Positions 43,973 through 51,734 of a DNA stretch of 64,000 bases are shown piece by piece. Origin of the DNA: an uncultured Treponema sp. (GTDB taxonomy: Bacteria; Spirochaetota; Spirochaetia; Treponematales; Treponemataceae); NCBI GenBank assembly GCA_946410085.1, contig CAMJZA010000005.1, forward strand, positions 1-64,000. The letters run 5' to 3'. Made by a program: the position numbers and the translations under genes. The notes below the pieces were generated by a model. The model made no database searches. It saw only the letters and a list, made by a program, of their open reading frames with translations, and was not told the origin of the DNA. How positions within the stretch are numbered: the first letter of the stretch is position 1; each line of letters opens with the position of its first letter.

Positions 43973-44314
43973 CTAGAAGTTCCGTCCGTTCCAGCCCCAG
44001 TCGGCAACGCCCTGATACTTGACGTATACCTTGTCGGCCGGAATCCCCAGTTCATCGTGCATGATGCGGCAGATTTCCGCCGTCATCTTGTCCGCATCAT
44101 CTGCGGAAACAGAACCGAACACGGAAACGGAAATGAACGCACCCTTGTCCAGCTTCTTGCCCGCCAGCCACAGGTCATACTCATCGTCAATGCCCACCAT
44201 GAGGTAGGACTCACCCTTGTGCATCAGGGAAATCGCCTTCCCCAATTTGGACTTGATTGACTCTTTCTGCTCTGTCGTGACGGGCACGGTTACCTTGGAA
44301 TCAATGAACGGCAT
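43973..44314 (-). CDS. MIF/tautomerase superfamily protein
   Basis: 113 residues, the size of macrophage-migration-inhibitory-factor homologues. It begins MPFIDSKV, so Pro follows the initiator Met, as needed for the catalytic N-terminal proline. GESYLMVGIDDEYDLWLAGK and the last strand WGWNGRNF fit the MIF fold. It probably acts as a phenylpyruvate/dopachrome-type tautomerase; its physiological substrate in bacteria is unknown. GGAGG precedes the ATG. It lies upstream of no partner; the ABC-transporter operon ends 27 bases away on the same strand. Confidence 0.82.
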   Translation of the reverse strand: MPFIDSKVTVPVTTEQKESIKSKLGKAISLMHKGESYLMVGIDDEYDLWLAGKKLDKGAFISVSVFGSVSADDADKMTAEICRIMHDELGIPADKVYVKYQGVADWGWNGRNF

Positions 44315-44341
44315 GTTTCCTCCTATTTCTGCTATTCCCTT

Positions 44342-45466
44342 CTATTTCTTCTGCCGGTTCTTAATCAGCAGGAACACACTCTGGAGCACAATGAAGAAAC
44401 AGAGGATGATTGAAAGCACAATCTTGTTCCACCAGGAAGAAAGCGTTCCCTGGCAGCGGATGAGCGTTTCAATCGTCGCCTTGATCAGGACTCCGAAGAA
44501 GGTACCGACTATGCTTCCCACGCCTCCGGTCAGCATCGTACCGCCGATAACGGCAGAAGAAATTGCTTCCATTTCAAAGCCGCGGGCCTGCTCAACGAAT
44601 CCCGAAGTCGTGTTCAGGCAGAAGACCGTTCCCGCAAGGGCAGCCATGAAGCCTTCAATGACATACGCAACGAACTTGTTGCGCTTGACGTTGATTCCCA
44701 TCAGGAGGGCGGACTGCTCGTTGCCGCCGATCGCGTAGAGGTTGCGTCCGAACTTGGTATACTTGAGGACAAACCAGATGATGACGACGACCGCGATTGC
44801 AATCAGAACGCTCGGATGCACGAACGGATAGCTGACGACACCGCGTTTGTTCTGGGTTGCACCAAGCAGCCAGTCAATGAACTCGATGCCCGGATTCTCC
44901 TCCGTTCCCGTCCTGAAGTAGATGTTCTTGTTCGCCACTTCAAGGAAGGCACGGCCGCCGGCATTTGCATCGGTAATTGCAATCTGCTCGGTACTCAGGA
45001 TGGCCGTCAGACCGCGGCAGCCGAAGAGGCCGGCAAGCGTGATGATGAAGGGCTGCAGTTCCATGTAGGAAATGAGCCAGCCCTGGAAAACACCGAACAG
45101 GACGCCCAGACCAAGGACAATTGCAACCGATGAAGAGGCACTGAAGCCCTTCTTCTCCATGCAGTAGGAGAGGATCATGCAGGACAGACCGATGACCGAA
45201 CCGACGGAAATATCAATGCCGCCCGTAATCATGACCATCGTCATACCCGAAGCCGCAATGAGCAGACCGGCGTTGTCGATGAGCATGTTCAGCAGGATCT
45301 GCCTGCGTCCGAAGCCTGCTTCTGCATAGATGATGCATCCGAAGATGTACATGATCAGGAACAGACAGATGGTGATGAAAAGCAGGAAGTTTGAGCTGTC
45401 AATGCCCGCCTTCTTTTTCTTTGCCGCTGCAAGGGCGGTTTCATTCGTAGCTTTCTTGTTTGTCAT
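44342..45466 (-). CDS. Sugar ABC transporter permease (YjfF type)
   Basis: 374 residues from the ATG at 45466, which has GGAGGGG upstream and overlaps the previous stop as ATGA; a longer frame to 45523 would overlap the preceding gene by 60 bases. About ten membrane helices of the RbsC/MglC (BPD_transp_2) family. The block AAGSGMTMVMITGGIDISVGSV is typical. It includes an inserted loop at about residues 175-200. Second permease of the four-gene importer, matching the ytfQRT-yjfF order of the E. coli galactofuranose system. Confidence 0.85.
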   Translation of the reverse strand: MTNKKATNETALAAAKKKKAGIDSSNFLLFITICLFLIMYIFGCIIYAEAGFGRRQILLNMLIDNAGLLIAASGMTMVMITGGIDISVGSVIGLSCMILSYCMEKKGFSASSSVAIVLGLGVLFGVFQGWLISYMELQPFIITLAGLFGCRGLTAILSTEQIAITDANAGGRAFLEVANKNIYFRTGTEENPGIEFIDWLLGATQNKRGVVSYPFVHPSVLIAIAVVVIIWFVLKYTKFGRNLYAIGGNEQSALLMGINVKRNKFVAYVIEGFMAALAGTVFCLNTTSGFVEQARGFEMEAISSAVIGGTMLTGGVGSIVGTFFGVLIKATIETLIRCQGTLSSWWNKIVLSIILCFFIVLQSVFLLIKNRQKK

Positions 45467-46575
45467 TTTGCCCCTCCGAGTGCCAGTGCATTCTGCCGCT
45501 TCAGTTTCATAGCGCTCCTCCACCGCTGGAATGCGGGAGACTGCAGCAGAACAATAAGGATAACGACCACGGCCTTATAGACCGGCAGCTGGTCGGCGGA
45601 AATGCCGATTGCATACAGGCTCGTCGTAAGGCACTGAATCGTAATGGCACCAATGACGGAACCGGCAAGGTTGAACTTACCGCCGCCCAGACTGTTGCCG
45701 CCCAGGGCGACCGCAAGAATGGCGTCCATTTCCAGGTTCAAGCCGATGTTGTTCGCATCGCTCGAATAGATGCGGCTCGAAGCGATGAGTCCTGAAATAC
45801 TTGCACAGAATCCGCAGAACACATAGCAGAAGAAGATGACCATCGTGGAGTTGATTCCAACCAGACGGCCGGCCTTCGGGTTAATTCCGACGGTCTGAAT
45901 GTAGGTAGAAATCGCCGTCTTCTTCAGGATGATCTGGGTCAGGATGAGGAAGGCGATGACGATGAATATCGGCGTCGGTATGACGACCTTGGGCAGGAAA
46001 CCTCCGATCCAGCGGAAGGATTCCATGCGGACATAGAGGATGACACCCGTTGCCTTGGCACCCGTCTCCGTCAGCTTGGAACTGATGAGCTGGGCAATAC
46101 CGCGGCCCGCCGTATACAGAATCAGCGTTGCAATCATCGGCTGAATGTTGAACTGCGCAACGAGAAGGCCGTTGAAGGCACCGCAGGCAAGACCGCCGAG
46201 TATACCGATGATGATGGCAATCGCCATCGGGGTGGCATAGGCATCATAGCTTTCACCGAGGCTGCGGACAATCAATGCACCGGAAACAGCCATAATCGCA
46301 CCGACCGAAATATCGGTTCCCCGGGAGGAAGCGACGACCAGGGTCATGCCGATGGCAAGGATGATCAGCTCGCACGAGCGGTTCAATACGTCTATGATGA
46401 AGCCGTACAGAACGCCGTTGTTAATCGAAATCTTAAAGAAATCGGGCGTGATGATGACGTTGACAATCAGCATCAGAATCAAGGCAGCGATGGGGAGGAG
46501 CAACTGGCTCTTCCGCAGCCTGCCCACTACATACGGAATGCTCAATTCCGTCTTGGTCCTTTTTGTATCAGCCAT
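45463..46575 (-). CDS. Sugar ABC transporter permease (YtfT type)
   Basis: 370 residues with about ten hydrophobic helices of the RbsC-like family. Conserved blocks include ILAIGMTLVVASSRGTDISVGA and LAVALGGNSLGGGKFNLAG. It overlaps the ATPase gene by one base and the other permease by four, so all are cotranslated. It forms a heterodimeric channel with the YjfF-type permease. Confidence 0.85.
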   Translation of the reverse strand: MADTKRTKTELSIPYVVGRLRKSQLLLPIAALILMLIVNVIITPDFFKISINNGVLYGFIIDVLNRSCELIILAIGMTLVVASSRGTDISVGAIMAVSGALIVRSLGESYDAYATPMAIAIIIGILGGLACGAFNGLLVAQFNIQPMIATLILYTAGRGIAQLISSKLTETGAKATGVILYVRMESFRWIGGFLPKVVIPTPIFIVIAFLILTQIILKKTAISTYIQTVGINPKAGRLVGINSTMVIFFCYVFCGFCASISGLIASSRIYSSDANNIGLNLEMDAILAVALGGNSLGGGKFNLAGSVIGAITIQCLTTSLYAIGISADQLPVYKAVVVILIVLLQSPAFQRWRSAMKLKRQNALALGGAK

Positions 46576-48092
46576 TATTTTTCTCCTCCCGCGATAGCCT
46601 TCATGACATCATCCTGCGTCAGATTGTTGTTCATGAGCTCGCCGACCTTTGCACCGTCGCGCATGACGCAGAGCTTGTTGACCGTGCGGAGCATCTCGTC
46701 AATCTCGGAACTGATGAACATGACCGTCATGCCTTCTTCCGCAAGCTTGATGACGAGCTTCTGGATTTCCGTCTTGGTTCCGACGTCGATACCCCGCGTC
46801 GGCTCATCAAGGATGAGGAATTCCGGGTTCGTAACCAGCCAGCGGCCGATGATGACCTTCTGCTGGTTTCCTCCGGACAGCTGCTTGATCAGCGTTTCCG
46901 TTGAAGGCGCCTTAATGCTCAGTGCCTTGATGTACTTGTTCGTCAGCTCAAGCTGCTTCGCCATCGGCAAAAGCTTAAAGACACCGGTCTTTGCCTGAAG
47001 GGCAATCATCATGTTCTCGCGGATCGAAAGGTCTGCAATGATGCTTTCTGCCTTCCGGTCTTCGGGAAGGAATGCCATGCCGCTCTTTATGGAATCGAGC
47101 GGGGACTTTGCCTTGAGTTCTTTATTATTGAAGGTAAGCTGACCGCCGTCGGGCCTGTCTGCACCGTAAATGGCACGCGCCATCTCGGAACGTCCCGAAC
47201 CGAGCAGACCGGTCAGGCCGACAACCTCGCCTTTCTTTATTTCCACACTGAACGGCTTTATCGTACCGGTATGCGTCAGTGCAACTGCCTTGAGGATAAT
47301 CGGAACATCGGTCTTCTCTTCGATTGCATTATTGCTGTGCAGGGAGTCAAGCTCTGCAACCTCGTGACCGAGCATCGTCTGTACGAGCTTAAGCCGGGGC
47401 AGATCGGCAATGGGGAACTCACCTTCAAGCTCACCGTTGCGCAGAACCGTAATCCTGTCGCAGACCGCATAGACCTGCTCAAGGAAGTGGGTAACGAATA
47501 TGATGCCCTTCCCGTCCGCCTTGAGCTGCCGCATGACGGCGAACAGCTTGTCTACTTCCTTGTCATCCAGGGACGAAGTCGGTTCGTCCAGAATCAGGAC
47601 CTTGCAGTTAAAGTTGACTGCACGGGCAATCGCAACCATCTGCTGTATGGCAACTGAATACTCTCCCAGAGAACGGGTAACGTCTATATCTTCAAGGCCG
47701 ACCCAGGAGAGGATCTCCCTCGCCTTCTGGTTCATCTGTTTCCAATCGACCGTGAAAAGCTTGGAACGGGGTTCGTGCCCCGCAAAAATATTTTCGGCAA
47801 CCGAGATGTTCGTACACAGGTTCACTTCCTGGAACACCGTGCTTATGCCGTTCGCCTGCGCCTCTTCCGGAGAACGGTTGTTTATCATCTTCCCGTCAAG
47901 GTATATCTCGCCGGATTCCCTCGTGTGAACACCGGTCAAAACCTTGATAAGCGTACTCTTGCCAGCTCCGTTCTCTCCCATCAGGGCATGGATTTCCCCA
48001 CTGCGGAGCGTGAAATCAACATTCTGCAAGGCCTTTACGCCGGGAAACGTCATGTTTATTTTTTTCATCGAAAGCAGGACATCATTTGCCAT
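46575..48092 (-). CDS. Sugar ABC transporter ATP-binding protein (YtfR type)
   Basis: 505 residues with two fused nucleotide-binding domains, as in RbsA and MglA. First half: GENGAGKSTLIKVLTG Walker A, LDEPTSSLDD Walker B. Second half: GLLGSGRSEMARAIYG in place of a canonical Walker A, signature QLSGGNQQKVIIGRWL, Walker B LILDEPTRGID. The degenerate second site is normal for the family. It powers the importer whose binding protein is encoded 117 bases upstream and permeases downstream. Confidence 0.9.
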   Translation of the reverse strand: MANDVLLSMKKINMTFPGVKALQNVDFTLRSGEIHALMGENGAGKSTLIKVLTGVHTRESGEIYLDGKMINNRSPEEAQANGISTVFQEVNLCTNISVAENIFAGHEPRSKLFTVDWKQMNQKAREILSWVGLEDIDVTRSLGEYSVAIQQMVAIARAVNFNCKVLILDEPTSSLDDKEVDKLFAVMRQLKADGKGIIFVTHFLEQVYAVCDRITVLRNGELEGEFPIADLPRLKLVQTMLGHEVAELDSLHSNNAIEEKTDVPIILKAVALTHTGTIKPFSVEIKKGEVVGLTGLLGSGRSEMARAIYGADRPDGGQLTFNNKELKAKSPLDSIKSGMAFLPEDRKAESIIADLSIRENMMIALQAKTGVFKLLPMAKQLELTNKYIKALSIKAPSTETLIKQLSGGNQQKVIIGRWLVTNPEFLILDEPTRGIDVGTKTEIQKLVIKLAEEGMTVMFISSEIDEMLRTVNKLCVMRDGAKVGELMNNNLTQDDVMKAIAGGEK

Positions 48093-48209
48093 CGCCGCAC
48101 CTTTCCTTTACTAACTTCCTGTAGAAACATAAAGCCGGAGCAGGACTTTTATTTCCATGTCTCCGGCTTTTCAATAATCCCGTATTTTTAACTGATATGA
48201 AGCCTTCGC

Positions 48210-49217
48210 TTAGTACTTGCGCTCAGGAAGAGCATCGGCAGCCTTGCGGGCCTTTCCGACACCGTTCTTGTCGAAAGTCTCCTCAACGACATACTGCTTC
48301 TTGTCAACCGTCTGGCCCTTCTCGAGCTTCTGGATGATCTCGGCAACACGGGGTCCGTGGAGCGGGTTACACTCCTGGGCGCAGTTGATTTCCTCACCGT
48401 TGATGATGCGGTTGAAGGACTCCTTAACGGCATCGAAGGTGATGATGATGATGTCCTTTCCGGGAACCTTTCCGGCAGCCTTGATGGCGTCGATTGCACC
48501 CCAGGCCATGTTGTCGTTCTCAGCATAGACAACGTCAATCTTCGGGGTAGACTTCAGGATAGACTCCATGACTTCCTGTCCCTTTGACTGGGTGAACTCA
48601 CCGGTCTGCTGGGCAACGATCTTCCAGTTAGAGTGGGTCTTCACAGCCTCTTCGAGTCCCTGGGTGCGTCCGATCTGAGCAGAAGCTCCGATCGTTCCCT
48701 GGAGGTCAACGATGCTGATCGTGTCCTTGTCGCGTCCCTTTGCCTTGAGGTAAGCCTCGAGCCATGCACATGCATCCTGTCCTTCCTTAAGGAAGTTTCC
48801 GCCGACCCATGCAACATACAGGTCATCAACACCCTTCATCTCGCGGTCTGAAAGGATAACCGGAATTCCGGCCTTCTTTGCCTCGGTCAGAACCGTCTCC
48901 CATCCCGTCTCAACGACCGGAGCAACGACGATGTAGTCAACGTCCTGCTGGATGAAGTTGCGGATAGCCTTGATCTGGTTCTCCTGCTTCTGCTGTGCAT
49001 CATCGAAAATCAGCTTGTAGCCGTTGCTCTCGATGAAGGTATCCTTGAAGGACTGGGTATTTGCAAGGCGCCAGTCAGACTCTGCACCAACCTGTGCGTA
49101 GCCGACGGTGATAACCTTTGCAGAACTCTTCTTGTTGTTCTTCTTTGACCAGGGCCAAGCAAAAACGGACGTTACCGCAGCCGCTGCCAGAAGTGAAACT
49201 GCCAAAATCTTTTTCAT
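48210..49217 (-). CDS. Sugar ABC transporter substrate-binding protein (YtfQ-like)
   Basis: 335 residues with a signal peptide (MKKILAVSLLAAAAVTSVFA) and a Lys-rich start of the mature chain. The sequence follows YtfQ closely: VGYAQVGAESDWR, DDAQQKQENQIKAIRNFI, VAPVVETGWETVL, LQGTIGASAQIGRTQG, SKGQEVMESILK. This points to galactofuranose or a related sugar as ligand, though specificity needs testing. GGAGG precedes the ATG. First and probably most-expressed gene of the operon. Its promoter region carries repeat and inverted-repeat motifs. Confidence 0.88.
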   Translation of the reverse strand: MKKILAVSLLAAAAVTSVFAWPWSKKNNKKSSAKVITVGYAQVGAESDWRLANTQSFKDTFIESNGYKLIFDDAQQKQENQIKAIRNFIQQDVDYIVVAPVVETGWETVLTEAKKAGIPVILSDREMKGVDDLYVAWVGGNFLKEGQDACAWLEAYLKAKGRDKDTISIVDLQGTIGASAQIGRTQGLEEAVKTHSNWKIVAQQTGEFTQSKGQEVMESILKSTPKIDVVYAENDNMAWGAIDAIKAAGKVPGKDIIIITFDAVKESFNRIINGEEINCAQECNPLHGPRVAEIIQKLEKGQTVDKKQYVVEETFDKNGVGKARKAADALPERKY

Positions 49218-49235
49218 AAATCGTTCCTCCTAAGT

Positions 49236-49310
49236 GTTGAACTTATGATACCACTATAACAGGAATTTTGAATAAGTACATTGATTTTTTTATCAACTTT
49301 CGTTGAACTT
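49236..49310 (-). promoter_or_regulatory. Promoter/operator region of the sugar importer operon
   Basis: A minus-strand TATAGT box lies near 49252-49257. GTTGAACTT (plus strand) occurs at 49236-49244 and again at 49302-49310, bracketing it. TTGATTTTTTTATCAA, an inverted repeat with 5-bp arms, lies at 49281-49296 upstream of the -35 position. These are candidate sites for a sugar-responsive regulator that is not in the window. Confidence 0.45.
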
Positions 49311-49415
49311 TATTAGTATTTTTCCGCTTTTTTCACTCCCGCAGGGAAAAAGTTCATTTTTTTACGGCAAAAGGGGGAATATTTTCTCTTTTTCCGCCCG
49401 ACTGCCGAAGGAGCA

Positions 49416-49635
49416 GCATTTAAAACCTAGACGCACAGCGTTTAAAACCTAGACGTGCAGCGTTTAAAAACAAGCTGAACACCATTTAAAACCTGGCCGT
49501 GTAACGTTTAAAAACCAGCCGGGTAACGTTTAAAACCTAGCTGAGCAGCATTTAAAACTCAGCCTTGCAACATTTAAAACCGAGCCTAGTAACGTTTAAA
49601 ACCTGTCTTAGTAACGTTTAAAACCGAGCCGGTAA
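49416..49635 (-). repeat. Array of ten 22-bp direct repeats (array 2)
   Basis: TTTAAA cores begin at 49419 and recur every 22 bases to 49617, ten units in perfect phase. Read on the minus strand, each unit contains GGTTTTAAAYGYTRC or a close variant, the same family as the array at 19411-19630. As there, copies differ at the variable positions, there are no spacers and all frames are stopped. It lies between the sugar importer promoter and the restriction-gene remnant. The other bases of this 658-base gap hold no gene. Confidence 0.93.
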
Positions 49636-49837
49636 AAAAATGCTCCTGCCAGAAGCAATATTCTCTCGCTTCTACAAAGCGTTGACCACATCTGATAAAG
49701 CATGTATGATAAAATTGCAGTGTATCGTATGATACCTGAGCTTTTGGGGAAAGAACGCAGCGTTTGATTCACTGATAAGGAACTTTATTGAATCAGTTAC
49801 ACCGACATTTTCCTCGCTTACGCCGACATCCATTTTG

Positions 49838-49866
49838 TTGATTTTCTCCTGTCTGCATGCTAGAAT
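49838..49866 (+). promoter_or_regulatory. Promoter with near-zero leader for the restriction-gene remnant
   Basis: TTGATT (49838-49843), 17-base spacer, TGC-TAGAAT (-10 at 49861-49866), 9 bases to the ATG at 49876. Confidence 0.65.
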
Positions 49867-49875
49867 AAAAAAGCT

Positions 49876-50623
49876 ATGGACTACATGAAACTCAAGGAAA
49901 AATCGCTCAAAATTGCCGTGAGGGACGACTTTTTCAACAAGTACAAGTACACGCAGCTGGGCAACATAGACTTCGTGATTGCCAAGCACGTCATAGATGA
50001 ATATGCACAGGCTTTGTTTGACGAGTTTGACGATGACGAGGTGAAGTCCGTCCTCTGGGCGGAAGCAAAGCAGGGCACGACGCACGACATCTACGAGAGT
50101 TTCGTCCAGCTCATCCTGACAATCGGCAAGGAGCGGACCTTCGAAAAATACCTGCCGCCCAAGTACATCGGGGCATTCGACGCGGAAAAGTTCGCGTTCA
50201 TCGAATACCACGAAATCCAGCACATCTTTTACCAGAACGACTTCAACTGGAACGTCACCCCGTCCAATCACGACAGCAAGGAATTCAAGCAGCTGCACAA
50301 GCTGTGCGAGGACCTGCTTGAGGAGAATTCGATTCTCTTCCGCTATGAGAGCCAGGGCCAGGAACTGAAGGAATTCATCAGGGCGAACTTCAAGACCGAC
50401 AAGTCCGTCTCGGAGAAAATCTCCGTCACCAATAACAACTTCACCTTCGTGTTCCAGAAGTGGAGCAACGTCGTCAAGCCGACGATAAGCGTGGACTGGG
50501 AGAAGGTAAAGAAGGCGGGCATCATCGCGGCTGACTTCTTCCTTGCCGACCTGCGCGCGCCAAGCAGAAACTTCTTGCGGAGAAGATAGAAGCTGTCGTT
50601 TACAAGTATGGCTTCTTGAGATA
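49876..50623 (+). pseudogene. Remnant of a large restriction-modification (DNA methylase) gene
   Basis: The frame from 49876 to 50589 encodes 237 residues that match, as I recall the family, the N-terminal domain preceding the methylase core of large single-chain restriction-modification enzymes (AEAKQGTTHDIYESFVQLIL, LPPKYIGAFDAEKFAFIEYH, VDWEKVKKAGIIAADFFLADL). It then shifts to the sequence QKLLAEKIEAVVYKYGFLR and stop, read two bases out of frame (50565-50624), which looks like the true C-terminus. The whole catalytic middle, with its NPPY motif, is missing. An internal deletion with a frameshift explains this. The intact promoter suggests recent decay. Confidence 0.6.
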
Positions 50624-50625
50624 GT
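50564..50625 (+). repeat. Restriction-gene 3'-end repeat, copy A
   Basis: 62 bases encoding the C-terminal QKLLAEKIEAVVYKYGFLR and stop. It aligns without gaps to 51652-51713 (53 of 62 identical; the last 45 bases differ at two) and more weakly to 51294-51326. Together they border the two toxin-antitoxin cassettes. Confidence 0.85.
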
Positions 50626-50657
50626 ACGTGATATAATAGAAGAAACGGAGGTTCTGT

Positions 50658-50882
50658 ATGTCAGATTTTGCGTATGCGTATTTTTCGACGGAATTGGATA
50701 AGCTTTCCTTGCCCGATTTGGAACAGTTGCTTGAAAAGATTCAGGGGCTGATTGCAAAGCAGAGGGAGAAGAAAATTTCAAGGGAAGAAGCCGCGCTTCG
50801 GGCGATTTTTGCACGGGCAGATTCCGAACATGCGTCTTCGAACGGCGAAAAATGGACCCGTGAGGAACTGTATGAGCGGTAA
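50658..50882 (+). CDS. Antitoxin-like protein of a PIN-domain pair
   Basis: 74 residues with GGAGG before the ATG. A long amphipathic helix (LSLPDLEQLLEKIQGLIAKQREKK) is followed by a short tail ending WTREELYER. There is no obvious DNA-binding fold, so it may be the toxin-neutralising subunit only. Its stop overlaps the toxin start by eleven bases, the usual translational coupling. Confidence 0.65.
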   Translation: MSDFAYAYFSTELDKLSLPDLEQLLEKIQGLIAKQREKKISREEAALRAIFARADSEHASSNGEKWTREELYER

Positions 50883-51294
50883 GGAATTTCTCGATTCGAA
50901 CATCCTTGTCTACTGTGTTGATGAGGATGACAAGACGAAGCAACAAACAGCTCGGGAGCTTATCGCATCACTCATCAATACCCGGACTGGCAGAATCTCT
51001 ACACAGACTTTGCAGGAGTTCTTCAACATTTCCGTAAAGAAATTGAAAAGAAACAAATCAACGGTGCAGAAGGATGTCACAGATTTCGCGGATGTGTTTC
51101 CCGTACACATAAACACAGTCAAGGACATTCTTACTGCTATCACAATCAGCATAAAGAACCAGCTTTCGTTCTATGACTCCCTCATCATCGCCGCAGCCAA
51201 GGCGGAGGGCTGTGAGATAGTGTATTCCGAAGATTTAAACGACGGGCAGGAAATGGATGGGGTAAAGATAGTGAATCCGTTCCGGCAAGAATAG
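50872..51294 (+). CDS. PIN-domain ribonuclease toxin (VapC-like)
   Basis: 140 residues from the ATG at 50872, inside the end of the antitoxin gene; a longer upstream frame overlaps the antitoxin and is rejected. The PIN acidic residues appear in order: FLDSNILVYCVD, the Glu of TLQEFFNI, and the Asp of LSFYDSLIIAAA, followed by VYSEDLNDG. Toxins of this type cut tRNA or other RNA. It appears intact. Directly after its stop comes the short copy B of the restriction-gene 3' end. Confidence 0.85.
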   Translation: MSGKEFLDSNILVYCVDEDDKTKQQTARELIASLINTRTGRISTQTLQEFFNISVKKLKRNKSTVQKDVTDFADVFPVHINTVKDILTAITISIKNQLSFYDSLIIAAAKAEGCEIVYSEDLNDGQEMDGVKIVNPFRQE

Positions 51295-51326
51295 GCGGGT
51301 GTATACAAGTATGGATTCCTGAAACA
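51294..51326 (+). repeat. Restriction-gene 3'-end repeat, copy B (short, diverged)
   Basis: 33 bases matching copy A at 25 positions, with TACAAGTATGG exact. It encodes AGVYKYGFLKQ against AVVYKYGFLR in copy A, so it is recognisable mainly at the peptide level. Confidence 0.6.
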
Positions 51327-51337
51327 GGATGTTGTAT

Positions 51338-51544
51338 ATGATTGCAGTAAAAGCATATTATGACGGAAATGCATTTATTCCGATCGAAAAAAAGTCTTTC
51401 AAAAAGAATCAACAGGCTCTTATAGTAATTGAAGAAACTTCCGTTCCCCCAAAAAAATGCAGGGGAATTGCATCTGAATATGCCAATCCTTCTCTTGTAG
51501 GAAAAGAAAGCGAAATAGCAGCAGAGACTTTTTCGGGTAAATGA
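51338..51544 (+). CDS. Antitoxin-like protein upstream of a truncated PIN gene
   Basis: 68 residues from the ATG at 51338 (AGGA 8 bases upstream; an ATG at 51329 is also possible). MIAVKAYYDGNAFIPIEKK and QQALIVIEE fit a small beta-barrel start as in some VapB-type antitoxins, followed by an acidic C-terminus. Its TGA overlaps the PIN start codon (ATGA). With its toxin destroyed, it is probably a leftover. Confidence 0.6.
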   Translation: MIAVKAYYDGNAFIPIEKKSFKKNQQALIVIEETSVPPKKCRGIASEYANPSLVGKESEIAAETFSGK

Positions 51545-51732
51545 TTATGACGCTCATAGACACAAATGTTGTTCTCAGATATCTACTCAATGACATAGAG
51601 GAACAGGCTGACAAGGCTGCAGACGTCATAGAAAACGGAGCGTTCACATTAGCAGAAATCCTTGGCAAAGAAGATAGAAGCTGGCGTTTACACGTATGGC
51701 TTCTTGAGATAGTCATAGCTGCAAGGAGCTGA
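51541..51732 (+). pseudogene. PIN-domain toxin truncated by the 3'-end repeat
   Basis: It opens MIMTLIDTNVVLRYLLNDIE, a typical PIN start with the first acidic residue in LIDTN. At residue 38 the sequence runs into copy C of the restriction-gene 3' end (from 51652), read in a different frame. The remaining 25 residues are that repeat, not PIN. The Glu, Asp and C-terminal acidic residues needed for catalysis are gone. The junction is sharp, showing recombination between a PIN gene and the repeat. Confidence 0.75.
51652..51713 (+). repeat. Restriction-gene 3'-end repeat, copy C
   Basis: 62 bases encoding QKSLAKKIEAGVYTYGFLR and stop in one frame. It is the right border of the second toxin-antitoxin cassette and cuts the PIN gene. 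Confidence 0.85.
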
Positions 51733-51734
51733 GT

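Noticed and set aside
50752-50871. 40-residue N-terminal extension of the PIN toxin
   Set aside because: It is the antitoxin gene read in another frame; the ATG at 50872 overlaps the antitoxin stop as usual for such pairs.
49672-50946. 424-codon minus-strand frame across array 2 flank and the restriction remnant
   Set aside because: The plus-strand remnant has a strong promoter and recognisable protein; the antisense frame runs through unrelated genes and intergenic DNA.
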